Origin: Cardinalis cardinalis
Taxonomy: Eukaryota; Chordata; Aves; Passeriformes; Cardinalidae
Direction: 5' to 3'
Assembly (NCBI GenBank): GCA_014549065.1
Contig: JACDOX010000023.1
Coordinates: forward strand, 4,042,808-4,106,807
Length of the DNA: 64,000 nt
This document shows positions 12,101 to 27,100 of the stretch, in pieces. The position numbers were made by a program, and so were the translations under genes. Each line of letters starts with the position of its first letter. Positions within the stretch are counted from its first letter, which is position 1. The notes under the pieces are model-generated. The model was given only the letters and a program-made list of their open reading frames with translations, searched no databases and had not been told where the DNA came from.

Positions 12101-15100
12101 TTTCCTATAGTATTTTATATTCTTGGTGAAAACTTTTCTGCTTGTGCTTTCTGACCCACCTATAGATCCAACGGGATGTTACAAAGCTGGTATCCTTATA
12201 TTGTGGGTTGTTTGCATTCTTTTGAAAATCACAGTAGAGAATGCACCACTGTTGTGTCACCCACAGAGAACTGCTAGAGAAGTTTTATTCTACTCAGATG
12301 NAGACTTCACAATGGCTTTAGTATGAATTTTGCCTACTTAATGCTGAAATACTTTATTTCCCATTTACCCTCTTTTCAGGGCTGGAGTTGATGCTGTCAA
12401 GAAGAATGTTTTATACCATTTAAGGTCACTTAGGAAAGCATTTGTCTGTATGTCTTNATAACTTTTCTCTCTCAAGCCTTCTAATAGGGTAACAGGCTTT
12501 TTTAAATTGAAATTATTAAATGGTGTGGGGAAGGCTTAATCTTAAGCAGAGTAAGGTACATTTTCTGCTGGAAACCAACATTCTTTTAAATTGCCATGCT
12601 GNCCTACAATGCCCTCACTGTGTCCTGTATGTTTCTGGATGATCGCTTTATTCTGAGTACCTGGCATCCTGCATAGAGCTGCACCAGCTGTGCATACCCA
12701 ACTTCTAGTGTGAAGCTGCAAATTAGAGAGGGTCAGTTTGCTGCTATGATTTCCCTGTTCTGGAAGTGGTGCAGAGTGCCTGTTGATCATCTTCAGCCAG
12801 CTGCATTTCCTGACTGGTGCTGGCAGAGGGGTGCAGCAGCTGAAGTGCAGAAGCCTCTTCCTCAGTGGCTTGGAGGTGTGTTTTGGGGAGAGGGGGCTTG
12901 TTATTCTTCAGATNTAGCTCTTGGTCCTTCTCTTCCTTACTGGCTTACTAGTCTTCTAACACACTTTGGTTAACATGTTGCAGGGTATTTCCAGCCCCCT
13001 CCCTTGTAAAAAAGATCGTGTTGCCCTTGAGGTGTAGCACAGCCTCTTTGGGGGTTTAGGGCAAAATCCTTGAGTGCTTGGGGCACAAAGGACAGGCAGA
13101 GAGTTCCCAGGGAGGTGGGTCATGGCCTTGCATATGGAGATGTCTTAAGTTTTAGTTTTCATATTTTTCAGATTCTGCACTGCCTTNGTGTGTAGCTCTG
13201 AGCTTCATATTAAGTGTTAGTAAGTTCTCTTCACAGGGTAGTTAGACAAAACAATCCTTTTCCAGCTTGACAACCAAGGATACAAGGAACCAAGGTTACA
13301 AGCTTCAGGCCCAAAAAGCATAAACAATAGTGAATTGAAGACAGCAAACAAGGGGGATGGGACTTCATAACCTGAAGCTGGATGACTAACCCCAGTATGT
13401 AAATGGACCAAAACTTATAAAAGTGTGAAACTTTGCGANTGGTTGTCCATCTTGTGACCTTTTTGGGTCCATCTTGGGTGTAGTCCTGGCCAGGCTCTTG
13501 TACTGCCCAAGATGTATCCTTTTAAGGCCTTTTAATAAATGCCTACTTTATTCTTTTAGTTCTGTCTAGTGTCTGTTCCAGATCACCTCTCAAGGCATCA
13601 GAAATGGAGGGATCCCAGTCTTACAGCTAGGGACATTCCATGCTGAGGTCAGGGTGCCTTCCTTCAAGCTACCTGTATGCATCTCATTATTCCTTTGTCA
13701 TCCTGGCTTTTCTTTTGGCAGTGTGAAGATGCCACCTGAATGGAAGCAGATGTCTGATTCCTGCAGGGGACACAGCACTGCTTTGAAAAGGGATGTTCTG
13801 GTGGTTGTTGCTTGTTTGTCATGTGAGGGTNGCACCTCATTAGGGGAGTGTCACCACATACATGATCTCCTGCAGGCACAAGAACTCTAAAACTAGTTTT
13901 TTTTTTGCTTTAGTACTTGAATATTCAGTATCTGGTAATATCCATGGTATCCNCTTGTTTGCAGGTATCTTAAGTTTAGACTTTTTTTCCTCATAACCTC
14001 AGACTCTGATATGGTCTCTGGTCATCCTGCTTTCTCCTCATCTTTAGTTAGAATGAAGTGCAGGATAGTGGTCATTTGCTTGTGGCAACAGAAAGTTGTG
14101 CCTGTAACAGCTTGCCCTGCTCTTCATGAAGTCTAATGACTAAAAATGTCATGCTTTTTTATTCTAAAGTTATACTAAGGAGTTCATTCTAGTATACCAA
14201 AAACCTTTCAGAGTTTAGTGGAGCTTATGCCTTGAACCTGGTGCTTTATGAGTGTATGTACATTCTTAACCTGTTACAGAGTTTATGCTACACTGAAGTT
14301 ATCTGCCTTTCACATCTCATTTTGGAAAGGCGCAGGAGTTCTTTAATTAACTGTTTTCAAGTTCACAGTTGTGATGGATCAAGATTGCAGAGATGATAGC
14401 AAATACAAAACACTGCCAAACTGAAGAGGGAAGAGCAACAAAACATAGTACATAAAGGGAAAGCACTACACTGTTCTTTCTTCCAAAGCACTGGGTTTGG
14501 TTTTTTGTTTGCTTCAAACAAGATGTAGAGCCTAAATATAAAGTGTGTAAGCTTAAAATGGAGTGAAAAGTTACTTGTTTCACTGAATAAAAAAAGCTGT
14601 TCTTCTCCAAGAAGGATGCAAGGATTTCTCCTCTGAGGGTGATTACTCAAGGAATTCATACTGACTTTAGATATAAATCCAATTGTTGAGCAATTTCTTA
14701 GTGAGATAAACTGTTGTAAACAAATAGGTGGTAAGGGGCTTTGTTTTTGACTACATTTGTGAAATAGTAATGGAAAGTGTCTCTGAATGAATACTTTTAC
14801 AGTATTGGGGAGTTTGCTTTTACAGCATGCTTTAAAAATCATATGCTCTGATGTAATGCTTCAGTGTTTGTATCGGTATTGCTCTGTCCTGATGAGCTGG
14901 GTAATTTGTACTGCTTCCCTTGCTACGTTGAGGTGGGGGTAAAGAAACCAAAACCAAAAATTACTTTTACGTCTGACTCCTTTTTCCAGCTGTGCAATTT
15001 GGTTGGCTATGAATATTAAAATTATAAAATTAGAAAAATCAAAACTAGAGAGAGATGAACAGAATTGCTTCTGCTATAGTTGTTAGTATAGTTTCGTCTT

Positions 15101-18100
15101 TAAAGGGATCAGGGATGGTGACTGAATTCTAGCTCTTACCTATTTTTGTTTGTTTTAAGGAAGTCTAACTGACCACAGTAGGTCCTCATACTCCTATGAT
15201 AGTGATAAATGTTAGAGCACTAATGGACAATCAAACTTCAGGAGAACAAAGTTGCATCTTTGCCAACTTCACAGGGGGTAGATTTAGATACCAGGAAGAA
15301 AATCCTCACTATGGGGTGGTGAGGCACTGGCACAGGTTGCCCAGAGAAGCTGTGGATGCCCCATCCCTGGAAGCGTTTAAGGCCAGGCTGGATGGGGCTC
15401 TGAGCAGCCTGGTCAAGTGGAAGGTGTCCCTGCCCATGGCAAGAGGTTTGGAACTAGGTAAGATTCCTTCCAACTGAAGCAATGCACTTCAGTAGTTTAA
15501 TTGTGGTAACTAGGATACTGTCTAATATTTAGTTGTACTTGAACATCCTAAGGGTAGTGTTCAGATTCAGCCATTTGATATCTTAAGGAATTAATTGTGA
15601 ATTAATGATTTCCCTCCCCCCCCCCCCTTAGTAGCTGGACTTCTTACTGTGGTTGGCTTTTGCTTACTGTCACATAGTTGTTCTCTAGATCATAGTTATT
15701 AAATAAATACTGAGAGTTACTTGTTTTCTTACAGGTGCCACAAAATACACTGATAAAGATAATGGAGGGATGCTTGTATGGTCTCCATATCATAATATTC
15801 CTGATGCCAAGTGTAAGTCCTTGCCTGCTTAGGAATTTGGGTGCTTAAGTAAACTAAATCAGTTTCTGGTGTGCCTGTTTGCTCTTTATTTTACACACAG
15901 TGNAACTGCAAATAATTAAACACAAAGCTTTATTCTTTATTTAGAGAACTCCAGGTAAGGCAAAGATGATTTTCTCTTATGTTAGTAAAGTCTTTATTTC
16001 AAATCATACTGCCTATTTTGTATTATCGTCATCATTGTCTGTGAAACCTTTTGTTATTAATTAAAGAATAAAATATCTGAACATAAGGAACTTGCTGCTT
16101 TAAATTCCTCAGAGGAGGAGTTGCAGTGGATGAATTTAGAAAAGATTTGTTGAGGCCCACTTNAAGGGGAAATTATTACTGCTGTCACAGAAGGAAAAAC
16201 CAAACATTTTTTCCCTTTAGGAGTGACCTGCAATACAGGAGTCATCTGACTAAATGTGATCACTTATCTGTTTAATCTAGTTTAAACTTGTTTCCTGTGC
16301 TAGAATTTCCCATATGTAATAAGCGGAGTAAACTTTGAGGATGCAACCATGAGAACCTCATCCTCAGGACAGTTTCTGTCTAATACCAGTGGTTAGAGAT
16401 TTGTGTCCCTCTGTTTGAGAGAATGCACCTTCAGCTACTGCAGAACAGTTAGAAATAAAATACAGCTGTGATTATTAAACACTTTTTTTCATTCCTTTAA
16501 AGTATAATTAACTCTTTGCAGCAACAGTGCATGGCAAGGATATCCCTTGTCCATTTGAAGGAGGATTTGATTATTTCCTTTTCTTGATAGTACTTCCTTT
16601 CACCTATTTAGTTGCCATTTAATTTTGAGCTCTAGAAGGTGAATAGGAAAAGGTTTTGTTTGAAAATAAAGTGGGACTTAATTTCAAAAAGATGAAAAGT
16701 GTTCGACTCAAAGCTGGCTCTAATATTGCTAAATATGATTTTTTTCATTTTAGTCCTTAGTTTTGTTACCTAATTATTGAATTTTCATACTTTCTATTGA
16801 AAACTGACTTTGTGTCATAGTTAAAAACCATATTGGTCAGTGAAAGCTATAGTAATCTTGAGGATATGCATAATCATTGATATAGGATCTCCTTGCTGTA
16901 ATTTTCAACATATTTAGGAATACATGCAGTAGAAGTAGTTAAATTTAAAGCTAACTCAGAGGGGGTTCCAGAAAGGCACAGCCTTTCAGTAACCAGCTAG
17001 TCTCTGCTTTAAATAAATAAATAAATTATGAACCTCTGTGGTTTTGTTGTAGTAATAATGTGAAAGAAAGCAGAATTAGCTTGTGTAAAAAGTTTATAAA
17101 ATTAATTTTTCAATGATGGTCAGTGGGTTTATTTCTTATTAATAAATCTGTGTGTATATTTAACATTTTGGGGGACCTGGGCCTGTGCAGAGCCTGGGAA
17201 GACTCTCTTCCATGTTAGATGGCTAATTCTGTCATAGAGCAGAGCTAAAAGTATTAAAGAGTAATTCTGACATTGCTTTGTTACAGTGGATGAATATATA
17301 GCGATAGCAAAGGAAAAACATGGATACAATGTGGAACAGGTGAGTGCTGTGGAATGAGAGTGCTCATTTAAAGGATTTTTTTTAATATAAAACTATAACA
17401 CAACTCTTATTTTTCCCCTTGGTTACCATTAATTAACGCTGTTTCTCTTCAGGCACGGCAGCAAACACTGCAGTTAAATGGATCTGCATACAGTTGTGGT
17501 CTGGATTCTCTGCAAAAGATTGAGCTCTTTGTTTTCATGACATGCTCAGCTTGTAATGTGCACTTTTGAAAGGTTTGGTATGTTTCTTGATACACTGGGC
17601 ATGTCATGCAATTGTGTGTGTATATTTAGCTAAAGAGTTTCTTAGGGAAGCAGCTTACAAATTTAAAGTTAACGTTACAGTGCAAATATGGTACAATTTT
17701 GAACCATTAATTGATAGGGATGGCNCTGAAAAGGTTTCTTTCATATTGAAAAAACCTGGAAACCAACATCAGTTGAGTGGATTTTTTTAGAGGCAGGAGA
17801 ACAGACTCAAGTTTTAGCTCTGAAAGTAACAAACAAGTTCACTTTTTATTTAACAGCCTTTGGCCACCATTCCTTAAAAAGTAGGGATAAAACTTTGCTG
17901 GTCTGCATGTAGTTCNATCACAAAATTCTTCATAAATTCTTCAGTTAACCAATCTGTGTAAAAAGTGAGANTACCTGTTGCAAAAAAATATTTGCTTTAT
18001 GATTAAAAAGAAGTTGTGTGATCAAGTTTTGGAGGATGGAAGTTTGCTCATCAACTGCTGTCTGACAAAGATGCTGCCAGTGTTACAATGTCTAGAATAT

Positions 18101-21100
18101 ACCTGTGGTTTGGTGTTACTTCTTTATGCCTTGACTTCTGTTAGGCAGGAGGAGGAACTGATGGATCTCAAGTCTCCAAGAGATGGATTTCCAAAATAAC
18201 TTCTGGTACAAAACATTTGTAGACTCCTCACAATGGAACAGAAATTCTCTTTGCACTTGCCATTTTAACAAGAGCAGAGGTTTGCTGTGTCCAGGTTGTT
18301 AGAAGCTGTGAAATCAGGGAGTTGGAGAGATGCCTGGTGATCGTGTCTGTGCTGTATGATTGAAACTGAGTGGATTACATTGCCCAATTCCCATGCCNAG
18401 ATCTTGGCATCAAATCTGCTGGTGATTCTCTGTCAGAAAGTCCAATGAACATAAAATCCTTTTAGACTATCAAGAAATGAAATTGTATAAGGAAGTGTAT
18501 TTAAATTTCTGTTCCTTATTACGTGCACGTGACAAAGTGGCCATGCTGTTATTTGTGNATTGGAGAGTTGTAGAAAGACCACTCTCACTTTGAACTTTCA
18601 GACTTGCATTTTGGATGATCTTCCAGCTACAGAAAAGTATTTTTATTTAAAAGTATTAATACTTCAAAGTATTTTTATTTTCTTTCTTGAGTGGGCTGGT
18701 AATAAAGGCTTATAAGGAGCTGTGTAGGTGATATATGCCTGTAAAGTAAGAAAGCAGGTCAGATTTGAGCCTCTCAGCCTAGTTCACGCTACTCTAGAAT
18801 TACTGCTGCTATGCCAACCTGAAATTGTCTGGCTTTCATACCATTAATAAAGTATAGATGTGCCCACTGTCTCTAAAGAGAATTTTGTAACCTATAGTAA
18901 ACAGCCAATAAAACTGTAAATACATTTTGAGAAGGGATTCTGCTAGTCAAATTTTATTTTGAACAAATAAATTGCCTGTTTTTATTTAACTTGTCTCAAT
19001 GTTTTAGAAAATTGACTAAATCCAAAGAGGGACTATTTCTTTTCAAAGGCTCTCGGCATGTTGTTCTGGCATAAGCACAATATTGAGAAGTCCCTTGCGG
19101 ATCTCCCTAACTTCACTCCTTTCCCTGATGAATGGACAGTTGAAGATAAAGTCCTATTTGAACAAGCATTTAGCTTCCATGGAAAGAGCTTTCATAGGAT
19201 CCAGCAAATGGTAAAGTAATGTTTTAATCAGAAGCATTAAACACCTCAGATGCACTAAGAACAAAGGCTCCTGTTGGGCTAAAATTTCATGTTGATTTCT
19301 GTGTAAAAACTTCAGGAAGAACCTTGAATATAAGATTTAATTTCATTTCATCNTGTCAGAGTTTTTTCACTCTAATGAAAAGAAGCCTTCTCCCCTTTTT
19401 AAAAATGTGTATGAAATACATCCCTCCTTTCAGTCTTACCCATGCATTTAAAATATTGTTTAAAGATTATTATGAACAGAGCAGAATTATAATTTTGGGT
19501 GGAATTTTAAATTTTAAAAGTGTTAATCTGTTGGTGAATTCTTCTAGCTCCCAGACAAGACCATTGCAAGCCTTGTAAAATATTACTATTCTTGGAAAAA
19601 AACTCGCTCTAGAACAAGTTTGATGGATCGTCAGGCTCGTAAACTAGCTAATAGAAATAATCAAGGTGACAGGTGAGTTTTGTGTTCTTAAGTAGCTAAC
19701 CAGAGACTGATATTTTCCTCAGTAGAGATGTGGAGTAATTTCTAGCCATTGTTTGTGTGAACCATGTGTTTCAGGTTTGAACCCCTGTTGTGATACCTCT
19801 GGTTTTAGCAGTACCTGTGCTTCAAAAACTTTATCACTCCAGTCTGTGTGAGTTGTAATAGGAGATGGGAGTGTTTTAATGGATAACTGTAAAAACAAGG
19901 ATTTAAACCCCAAAGTCTGTTACTGTCTGTTCAGGAGTGGTTTTTTGGGGTGGGGTTGGAATTGTTTCTTGGTTTGGATTTTTGAGCTAATATGGAACTA
20001 CAACTGAAAGCGCAGCTATAAAGAGCTGATGCCGTTACAGTGCCTATGCATTGTTTTATAACAAAAATTATATAAAGTTGTTTTTTAGAAGACTTACAAC
20101 TGCTATCAGAGAGAATTAGAGCTCAGAGTAGTTTTGTTGTCTTGCATAGAAAGGAATAACATTTCTCACAGTTGTTATAAAATTAAAATTTTATTGTGTT
20201 CAGTATATGCAATAATTAACTTGCACTTTTTAAAAGGTGATATGTGTAGCATGTATAAGTAATGTAATCTATGTTTATATGGGAAGCTGTAATTATATCT
20301 AGAAAATTGCTTAACTGGAGCAAAAGGGGTCTTTTTAATTATATGTTATTTTGAATAACTTATGAATCTAAAGTTCATATGCTTATTTAGTGATTCTATT
20401 TCTGAAAAATTGCAAGCTAAAATTAGTTTGCTTTTAAAATAGCAGTTTGGAGGGGTTTGGTAATGACTAGAAATTTTAGTTTGTTTTTGGATTAATTTAT
20501 TCAGAAATTATATTGTCAGAATGACAGGATTGGGCTCCAAATTGACTGTTCTTTTTAACCTTTTCTTTGATTTAATTCAGTAAATTTCATTTCCCTCCAC
20601 TAAATTGCTAGATTTTAAGCACGNTGGTGAAAAAGCAGTCCCATGTTTTCCCATCATATGCCCTATGCTCCCCACAGACTTCAGCAAGGGTTTATTCACC
20701 TGGTGCAGTGGTTTGAAAATTGGTCTATTAAAACTAATGGGGCAAATGAAAGGTTATTTCTACCCTTGGTATATAGTTGGCCACATAAATGTTCATGCTG
20801 GCACAAGTGGTTGAATTGAAGAAAGGTGACACCAAAATTCTTGGCAGCAGTACCAGCACTGCTTAAAGTAACTTTGAAACTGTGGTTTGTGATTGCTTGT
20901 TTTTCNTAAAAATTACTAGAATTTAATATTGAAAACCATGCTTGTAACAGCTGTCTTTTGAAAACTACAAATAATTTTGCGATGCTATATTCTCAGAATA
21001 GATAGATTCAAGTAGATACCTCTTACCCTGGTGCATACTTAGATTTGGGTTTAAAAAGTAATAAAGTGACCAGCTTTTTTATAATCTGTCTTTAGTGATG

Positions 21101-24100
21101 ATGACGTCGAAGAATCTCATCCAATGGATGGAAATGATAGTGATTATGATCCCAAAAAAGAAGCCAAAAAGGAGGTAACAGATAACTTAATGGTGAATGT
21201 CAGTTTGTTTGTGTTCAGTGAATGTGTTACTGTGAAGAGTGAGTTGTACAGGGTTTTAGGTTTCAGCCTGCCAAATTCCCAGGGTCAAGATCTTGATGAT
21301 TTCTCATTGAAACAAAATTGTATCATATATTTTTGCCATTTTGTGGCTGTAAATGTGTCTCTCATTACCTCCGTGTCCTGAGAGATCTTCAAGTTTTGTA
21401 AGAGATGTATCCTCTCACAACCTAGTAAAACAGGTTGTATTTTCCCTCCTTCAGTCTTGTTAATATGTTTACNGTTTTACTGATTGTGAATTATTTGAAT
21501 CAAAATGTTTTCTTTGAATTTTAAAATTAAATTACATTTTTCAAAGAACAACTTTTGTTGTTTGTTCAAAGCCCCAATGAGGTGATGCATTTCAACTAAT
21601 ATGTGTTTTTACTGAAATGCTTTTAACTAGTAGATGTAGAGGAAAAACATTTTTGTCCTAATGAGCACTTACTGTTAGCTTTACAGATGACTGCTGTGTT
21701 CAGGTATGTTCAGGTTTTAGGAGTTTGANTTCTTGTTCTAAACATTAAGCTATCTATGAACAAGAGTAGAAAAACATATTTAACTGGGTATTTAGTTNTT
21801 TCTTTGATCAACTTCAAGCATTTTTGACCTTCCTAAATCAGCCAGTTCATGCTTCTCAAGAGTGAGAGGAGAGGTTATGCAAAACTTCAGCACTCCCATG
21901 AAGGAGTATCTAGGATTATTAATAAAACTTTGCACTTTTCACAAAAATAATATTGAGTAAGAGACTGATAAGTTTAGCTTCTGTTCTGAGCTTTGCAGTG
22001 ACCTTCAATGTATCCCTTTATCTACTGGCCTTGGGGGAAAAAGGACAATTATTCCTTTCAGTGAAAGAGTTCAAGATTACTTTTTTAACATGGGCATGTT
22101 TTATAGTACTTGCAATGTCACATGGTCTGATAATGTACCTTTTTACTTTTCTCTGTTCTAACAATGTCCCTGCAATCTAATGATTGGATGTGCTGCCTTA
22201 GCCATGTCTAAATAAGGGCCATTTTGCTCAATTTACTTGGTTATAGTTCGAATCATGACATGCAGTCCAGTGGTGGTGTGTTGATAGACTTCTAGGAAAA
22301 GGACAAATAGATTTGTAGTTTCTGATGAGCTATTTGGATCTGCACAAGATAATTTTGTGATCTAATAGTTCTAGTAGGATTTGCATGCTTTCACTTCCTA
22401 AGCAGAATATAAACTGAGTAGGCTGCTTGAGCACACAGAGCAATGGAAACTTTGTTACCAGATAAAACAAATATAACCTAAGCTTTCTATCTTGGCAAGA
22501 CAAAATTATGAGAGAATATTTTCACTTTAAATCCAGATTGAATGAACAGGAACTGCAATTTCNTACTGAAAGAGCAATGCAGAACCAAACCCCAAATAAG
22601 TATAAACAGGGCAGAAGTAAACTTAACCTTGAATTTTTTACATGTCAAAGATGTAATGCTCTACATCAATTTTCTGGGGAAGAGCACATATCTTAAGTGC
22701 TTTTAAGGTAGCCTCTATGAAGTCTGTGGGCTGGATTAAGATGTTATATTAGCTGGGGAAGAGAATGTGGCACAAGGTCAAGTGTAGTAAAACAAGACTC
22801 TGTTTGCTGCTCTGNGCTACTACTACAGAAAATAATAATAATGATAATAATAATGGCTGCTGCACTTGGTTTTGCAGTCACTGTGATCAGATGACCACCT
22901 CCTCTTAACATGCATGGATGCCAGCAGGCAGGAGCAGTAGGGAGCTAGCTGCCTGAAGTAGGGAAAAGCCTGAATTCTCGTTCTGCTCTGGTACTGAGCA
23001 TTCCTTTGAATTAGAATATCCTTGCAGAGCAAGTAATTTTGTGTCTCTGCTCCTGGGCTATAGGGAAACTACTCAGTTGCTCTGAGGGAGTCACATACAT
23101 GCAGAGAATGTTTAAGTGCCCATACATACCAAAACAAAGACTTAATTTCCTCTTTGCCATTCCTTTCCTTTCCAAAGAAGCAAATAATCAAGGCCCATGT
23201 TTTCTAAATTACATGGATTTTTATAATGACTGCAGGGGTATGTCCATACTGTCTCGTCCAAATCCCAGATCAGCTCCTCCCCATGCCCCCAAACCAAACA
23301 GAGTCTTTTTGTGGAGAGTGCTTACAGCAGGGAGAAATGTAGTTTTGCATTCTTGCCTGGCCTAGTTGACTTTGTTATTCTTCTCCTTTAGTATTTGCCC
23401 AAAATCTTCATATCTGATCAGAAATAAATGTGTAAAGTCACTNATTATTTGCTTTAAAAACAAGATAAGTAGTATACATGTATGTATCTTCTGTATGTGT
23501 AAGAGATCCATAATGTTTGCCCTCTGTCACAGTATTCAGACTGGGATTTCTATATCATTTACTGTATTTGTGGCCATATTAAAAAAAAGGTTTTGAGAAC
23601 TGACCTTTCTTAGAGTAATTCAAGCTTATCCAGCAGATGACTGGTATGCTCCATCAACTCATCTGCAAGACATAGTTGGATACTACATGCAAAGGAGNGT
23701 GTTAGCATAAGTTTTATTTCTCATAAATACAACATTACAATGCTATCTGATACTTCATTCTTTTTAGTAAAGTTGTATACAAGATACTGTTATTCTTTAA
23801 TGATTTATTTCTTGTAAATTAAAGGGCAATAATGAGCAGCCTGTTCAGACCAGCAAAATAGGTCTGGGTAGAAGAGAGTATCAGAGCTTGCAGCATCGCC
23901 ACCATTCCCAGCGTTCCAAATGCCGGCCACCCAAAGGCATGTACCTGACCCAGGAAGATGTGATAGCTGTTTCCTGTAGTCCCAATGCAGCCAACACAAT
24001 TCTTAGACAGCTGGATATGGAACTAATCTCATTAAAGCGACAGGTACCATGGGTTATTGGTCTTGGTTTGTTTTTTTTTTTTTTATCTCAGATTGTTCTG

Positions 24101-27100
24101 ATTGTAATGGTTTTGAAGATTCTGAAACTTCTTTAGATTCTGTGAAGATTCTGAAACTTCTTTAATGTGAGTCTTCCTCGTTTTGTTCCACAGTTATCAC
24201 CACAAATGCTGGGTAGTAGCTGCTCTTCAGTTTTGTTTTTGACATTCATCTGCTCTTTTGGATAAAATGAAGCAAGATTACTTTTTACTTTTTTCAAAAA
24301 AGGGTAGCATTAAAACAGTGCTACAGATTTGGGGGCAGGAAAAATCAAAAGTCACATTTGATTTGCCTTTTTTTTTTTTACTTTGTTAGAAATATTTGTT
24401 TGAAAAGCAAAAATGAGACCAATGGAGCAGAAGAAGTTACATTTGTTATGNTTTAAATTGTAGGTTTTTTATGGATGTCCTTTCCCACATACTATGAAAG
24501 TATGAGAGGTGTGTGGAACCTAGATGTGTGGACCTAGTTATTTCTCTGTTTGAATTGATAAGTTTTCTACTTCTTATTAAATTTAGAAAAGCTTTTTAGT
24601 CTTCACCTTTAAGAGGAAAATTGCCCCACATCCTTTGCATGAAGAAATTAAATTTTGGCCTTTAAAGTTGAAACATGGAACTATTCAGCTTCTAGGGGTA
24701 CAGTAGTTATGTGCATGCTTGCTTTCTAGGAGCGATGGGGCTACAGAGCCAAGACTTATCTTCTGGAATTTCTTCCTTCTTATAGAGCTGCCATGTTGCA
24801 AAATCATGGAGTGAATAAGGGTTTTTTTCATGGGGTTTTTGCTCCCTTATGTTCTTTTACAGGAGAAAAAAGCTTCTTTCTGTCACAGCAGGACTCTGGG
24901 GCTAAATAGCATAGGTGGGTTTCACTCTTTAGCCTTAAGTGTAGGTGAGTTTCAGCCTTGAGGTTGTGTTTCTCTTTTCTCTTTTTTTTTTCTTTTTTTC
25001 TTTTTTTTTCTTTTCTTGCAGTGATCTCAGAGATGCAGCCTTTGGAATCTCCCACTGAGTTGTCTGCTTTTGTGTCCATGCTTAAGAACCCTTGTAATAG
25101 CTGTGCACCATAGTATGCAAAACTATTTTCTTACCTATGTTATGTGCTTCAATGTCAGATTTAAGTGGTTCATAGATGTCTATATGTACAATTTGGAAGG
25201 TCTGTCCTTTTTATAAACTAAGAANTATTTAGAATAATTTCAAGAATCCCCCCTAATTAAATTAGAATGATCTCAGGTCAATGAAAAGCATCTGTCAGAA
25301 GGAACTAACTGAAAACATCTCATGAATTTATTTTTTTTTAGAAGGAAGAAGTTAATAAGTTAATATATGCAATACATCTCACGTCTAAGAATGAAGTTTT
25401 GTGTCTAGAGTATTCTTAATTCTTCAAGAACCTATGCATCCTTATCAAAAATTACTTGTGAACAGCTTTTAATATTCTTGCAAACAAACTGTTCTTTTGA
25501 AAGACTGGCTTAATTTTTTAACTATAGTAAACTGATGTGTTTTGTTTTGGTTTTTTAAAGTTTTTTTTTTTGAAACAGTTAAAAGTAGTGAAGCCTTAAA
25601 CCATAATATTTCTCTTTTTAACTTAGGAGGTACACTTGTGGCAATCCTAGTGAAGATAAATGTGTAAAGTGACCAACTTTCTTTGTGGAGCTGATTAACT
25701 TTGTTGTTTTTGACCAAGGTTCAAAATGCTAAGCAAGTAAACAGTGCACTTAAACAGAAAATGGAAGGCGGGATTGAAGAATTCAAACCTCCTGAGGTAA
25801 ATCAGAACAAACACTGAAATTTGTGGCCTTGCACTCACATTAGTGGGAAGCTGCAGAAATGTGTTTTGCTACAGCCTGGTGTTTGCACTCCAGTAGCAGC
25901 TTAAACAGGATCCATTAAGTTGCATGCAGGGGGGAGTCTGGCTTCTTTTACAAGAAATCGGTGGTAGGTGCTTTTTTTATGGCAACTGGTTGAAAAAAAG
26001 AAGCAGAAAAAACTGAAATGTCATGCCTGTTCACAGTAATAGGGAGCTGAAATTGAGCTCTGATACATGGGGGCTTTTTGGATTAAAAATAAGTAATGTA
26101 GATTGCCAGTAATAAATAGTGTTCTGTGTGAAAACATAACTATATATATATTTTGGCACCTAAAATCGGTTACTACCAAAGTTCTGGGTTTGCTTGTTTT
26201 AAAGGCTTGGATGTGAAACATAACATGAATGTAAAATGTTCTAAACACCAAGTCCAAATAGTTTAGATAAATGTTACTATAAATTCAAATTCTGTCTGCA
26301 TAAAGATCATTAGCTTGTGCATAAGTTATTATGTAGCTGATACTAATAATTACAATAAAACAGAGGAAAAACTGCTGGCATAGTTTTAACCTCAATTCCA
26401 TAANCACTATTTCCTCTGCATGAAAGCAATCTTAAACTATAAATTTTTGGCTTATAAGCAAGAGGTTTTTACCTATTTTGCAAACTGTAGTGCAAGTAAA
26501 ATACATTGATGCTCAGATATCTTGCAGCTGTTGAAACAATTTAATGATCTTTGTGCCATTTTTCTAATTTCAATAGTCTAATCAGAAAATCAATGCCCGT
26601 TGGACCACTGAAGAGCAGCTTCTTGCAGTACAAGGTATGTTAATAGTAGCAGCAAGTTGAAATCTGATGCAAAGGATTTGAAGAGGTACTTAGGCTTATA
26701 TTTGTATTTCCCTCTAATGCAAAGCTAAACTTTATCTTGTCATCACCAAAACAGCANAACTATTGAGAATATTTAGGACATTTATTCAAGCAATATGACA
26801 TTAGACTTTCTGTTACCCATGATGCATTTCAAAGAGAAAAGCTATGCAGGATTTAACAACTGTATTAGTACCAGAAAGTCCCTTCAGTCATCTTCTAAAT
26901 CACTTTACATGAATTTCTCTAATGTGGAAGACTAAAGCAATTGTTAAAGTAATAAAATTTGAAGCATTTAAGACATCTCCAGTATCCTGAGGTAGGAAAA
27001 AGCAGAAGTAAATGTGCTTGATTGTTGCTTTTCTCTGTTCATGAGCGACTAATGGGCAGGTATCTATGCATCAGGCCTTTTAAGAGTCTAAAGATGGGTA

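Larger units (their letters stand above)
9683..15734 (+). other. RCOR3: RCOR3 intron 2
   Basis: The largest RCOR3 intron. The first 280 bases belong to the CpG island. The rest is AT-rich and holds a solo-LTR-like element, a CR1 fragment and a 12-base C run at 15616-15627, about 110 bases before exon 3. No other exon was found. Confidence 0.8.
15813..26576 (+). other. RCOR3: RCOR3 introns 3-9
   Basis: Between the listed exons the introns are AT-rich with no recognised genes. They include an AAT microsatellite (22829-22854), a 29-bp direct duplication at 24115-24164, and a long pyrimidine tract at about 24969-25020 that ends in an acceptor-like tcttgcag without an obvious exon. Confidence 0.75.
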
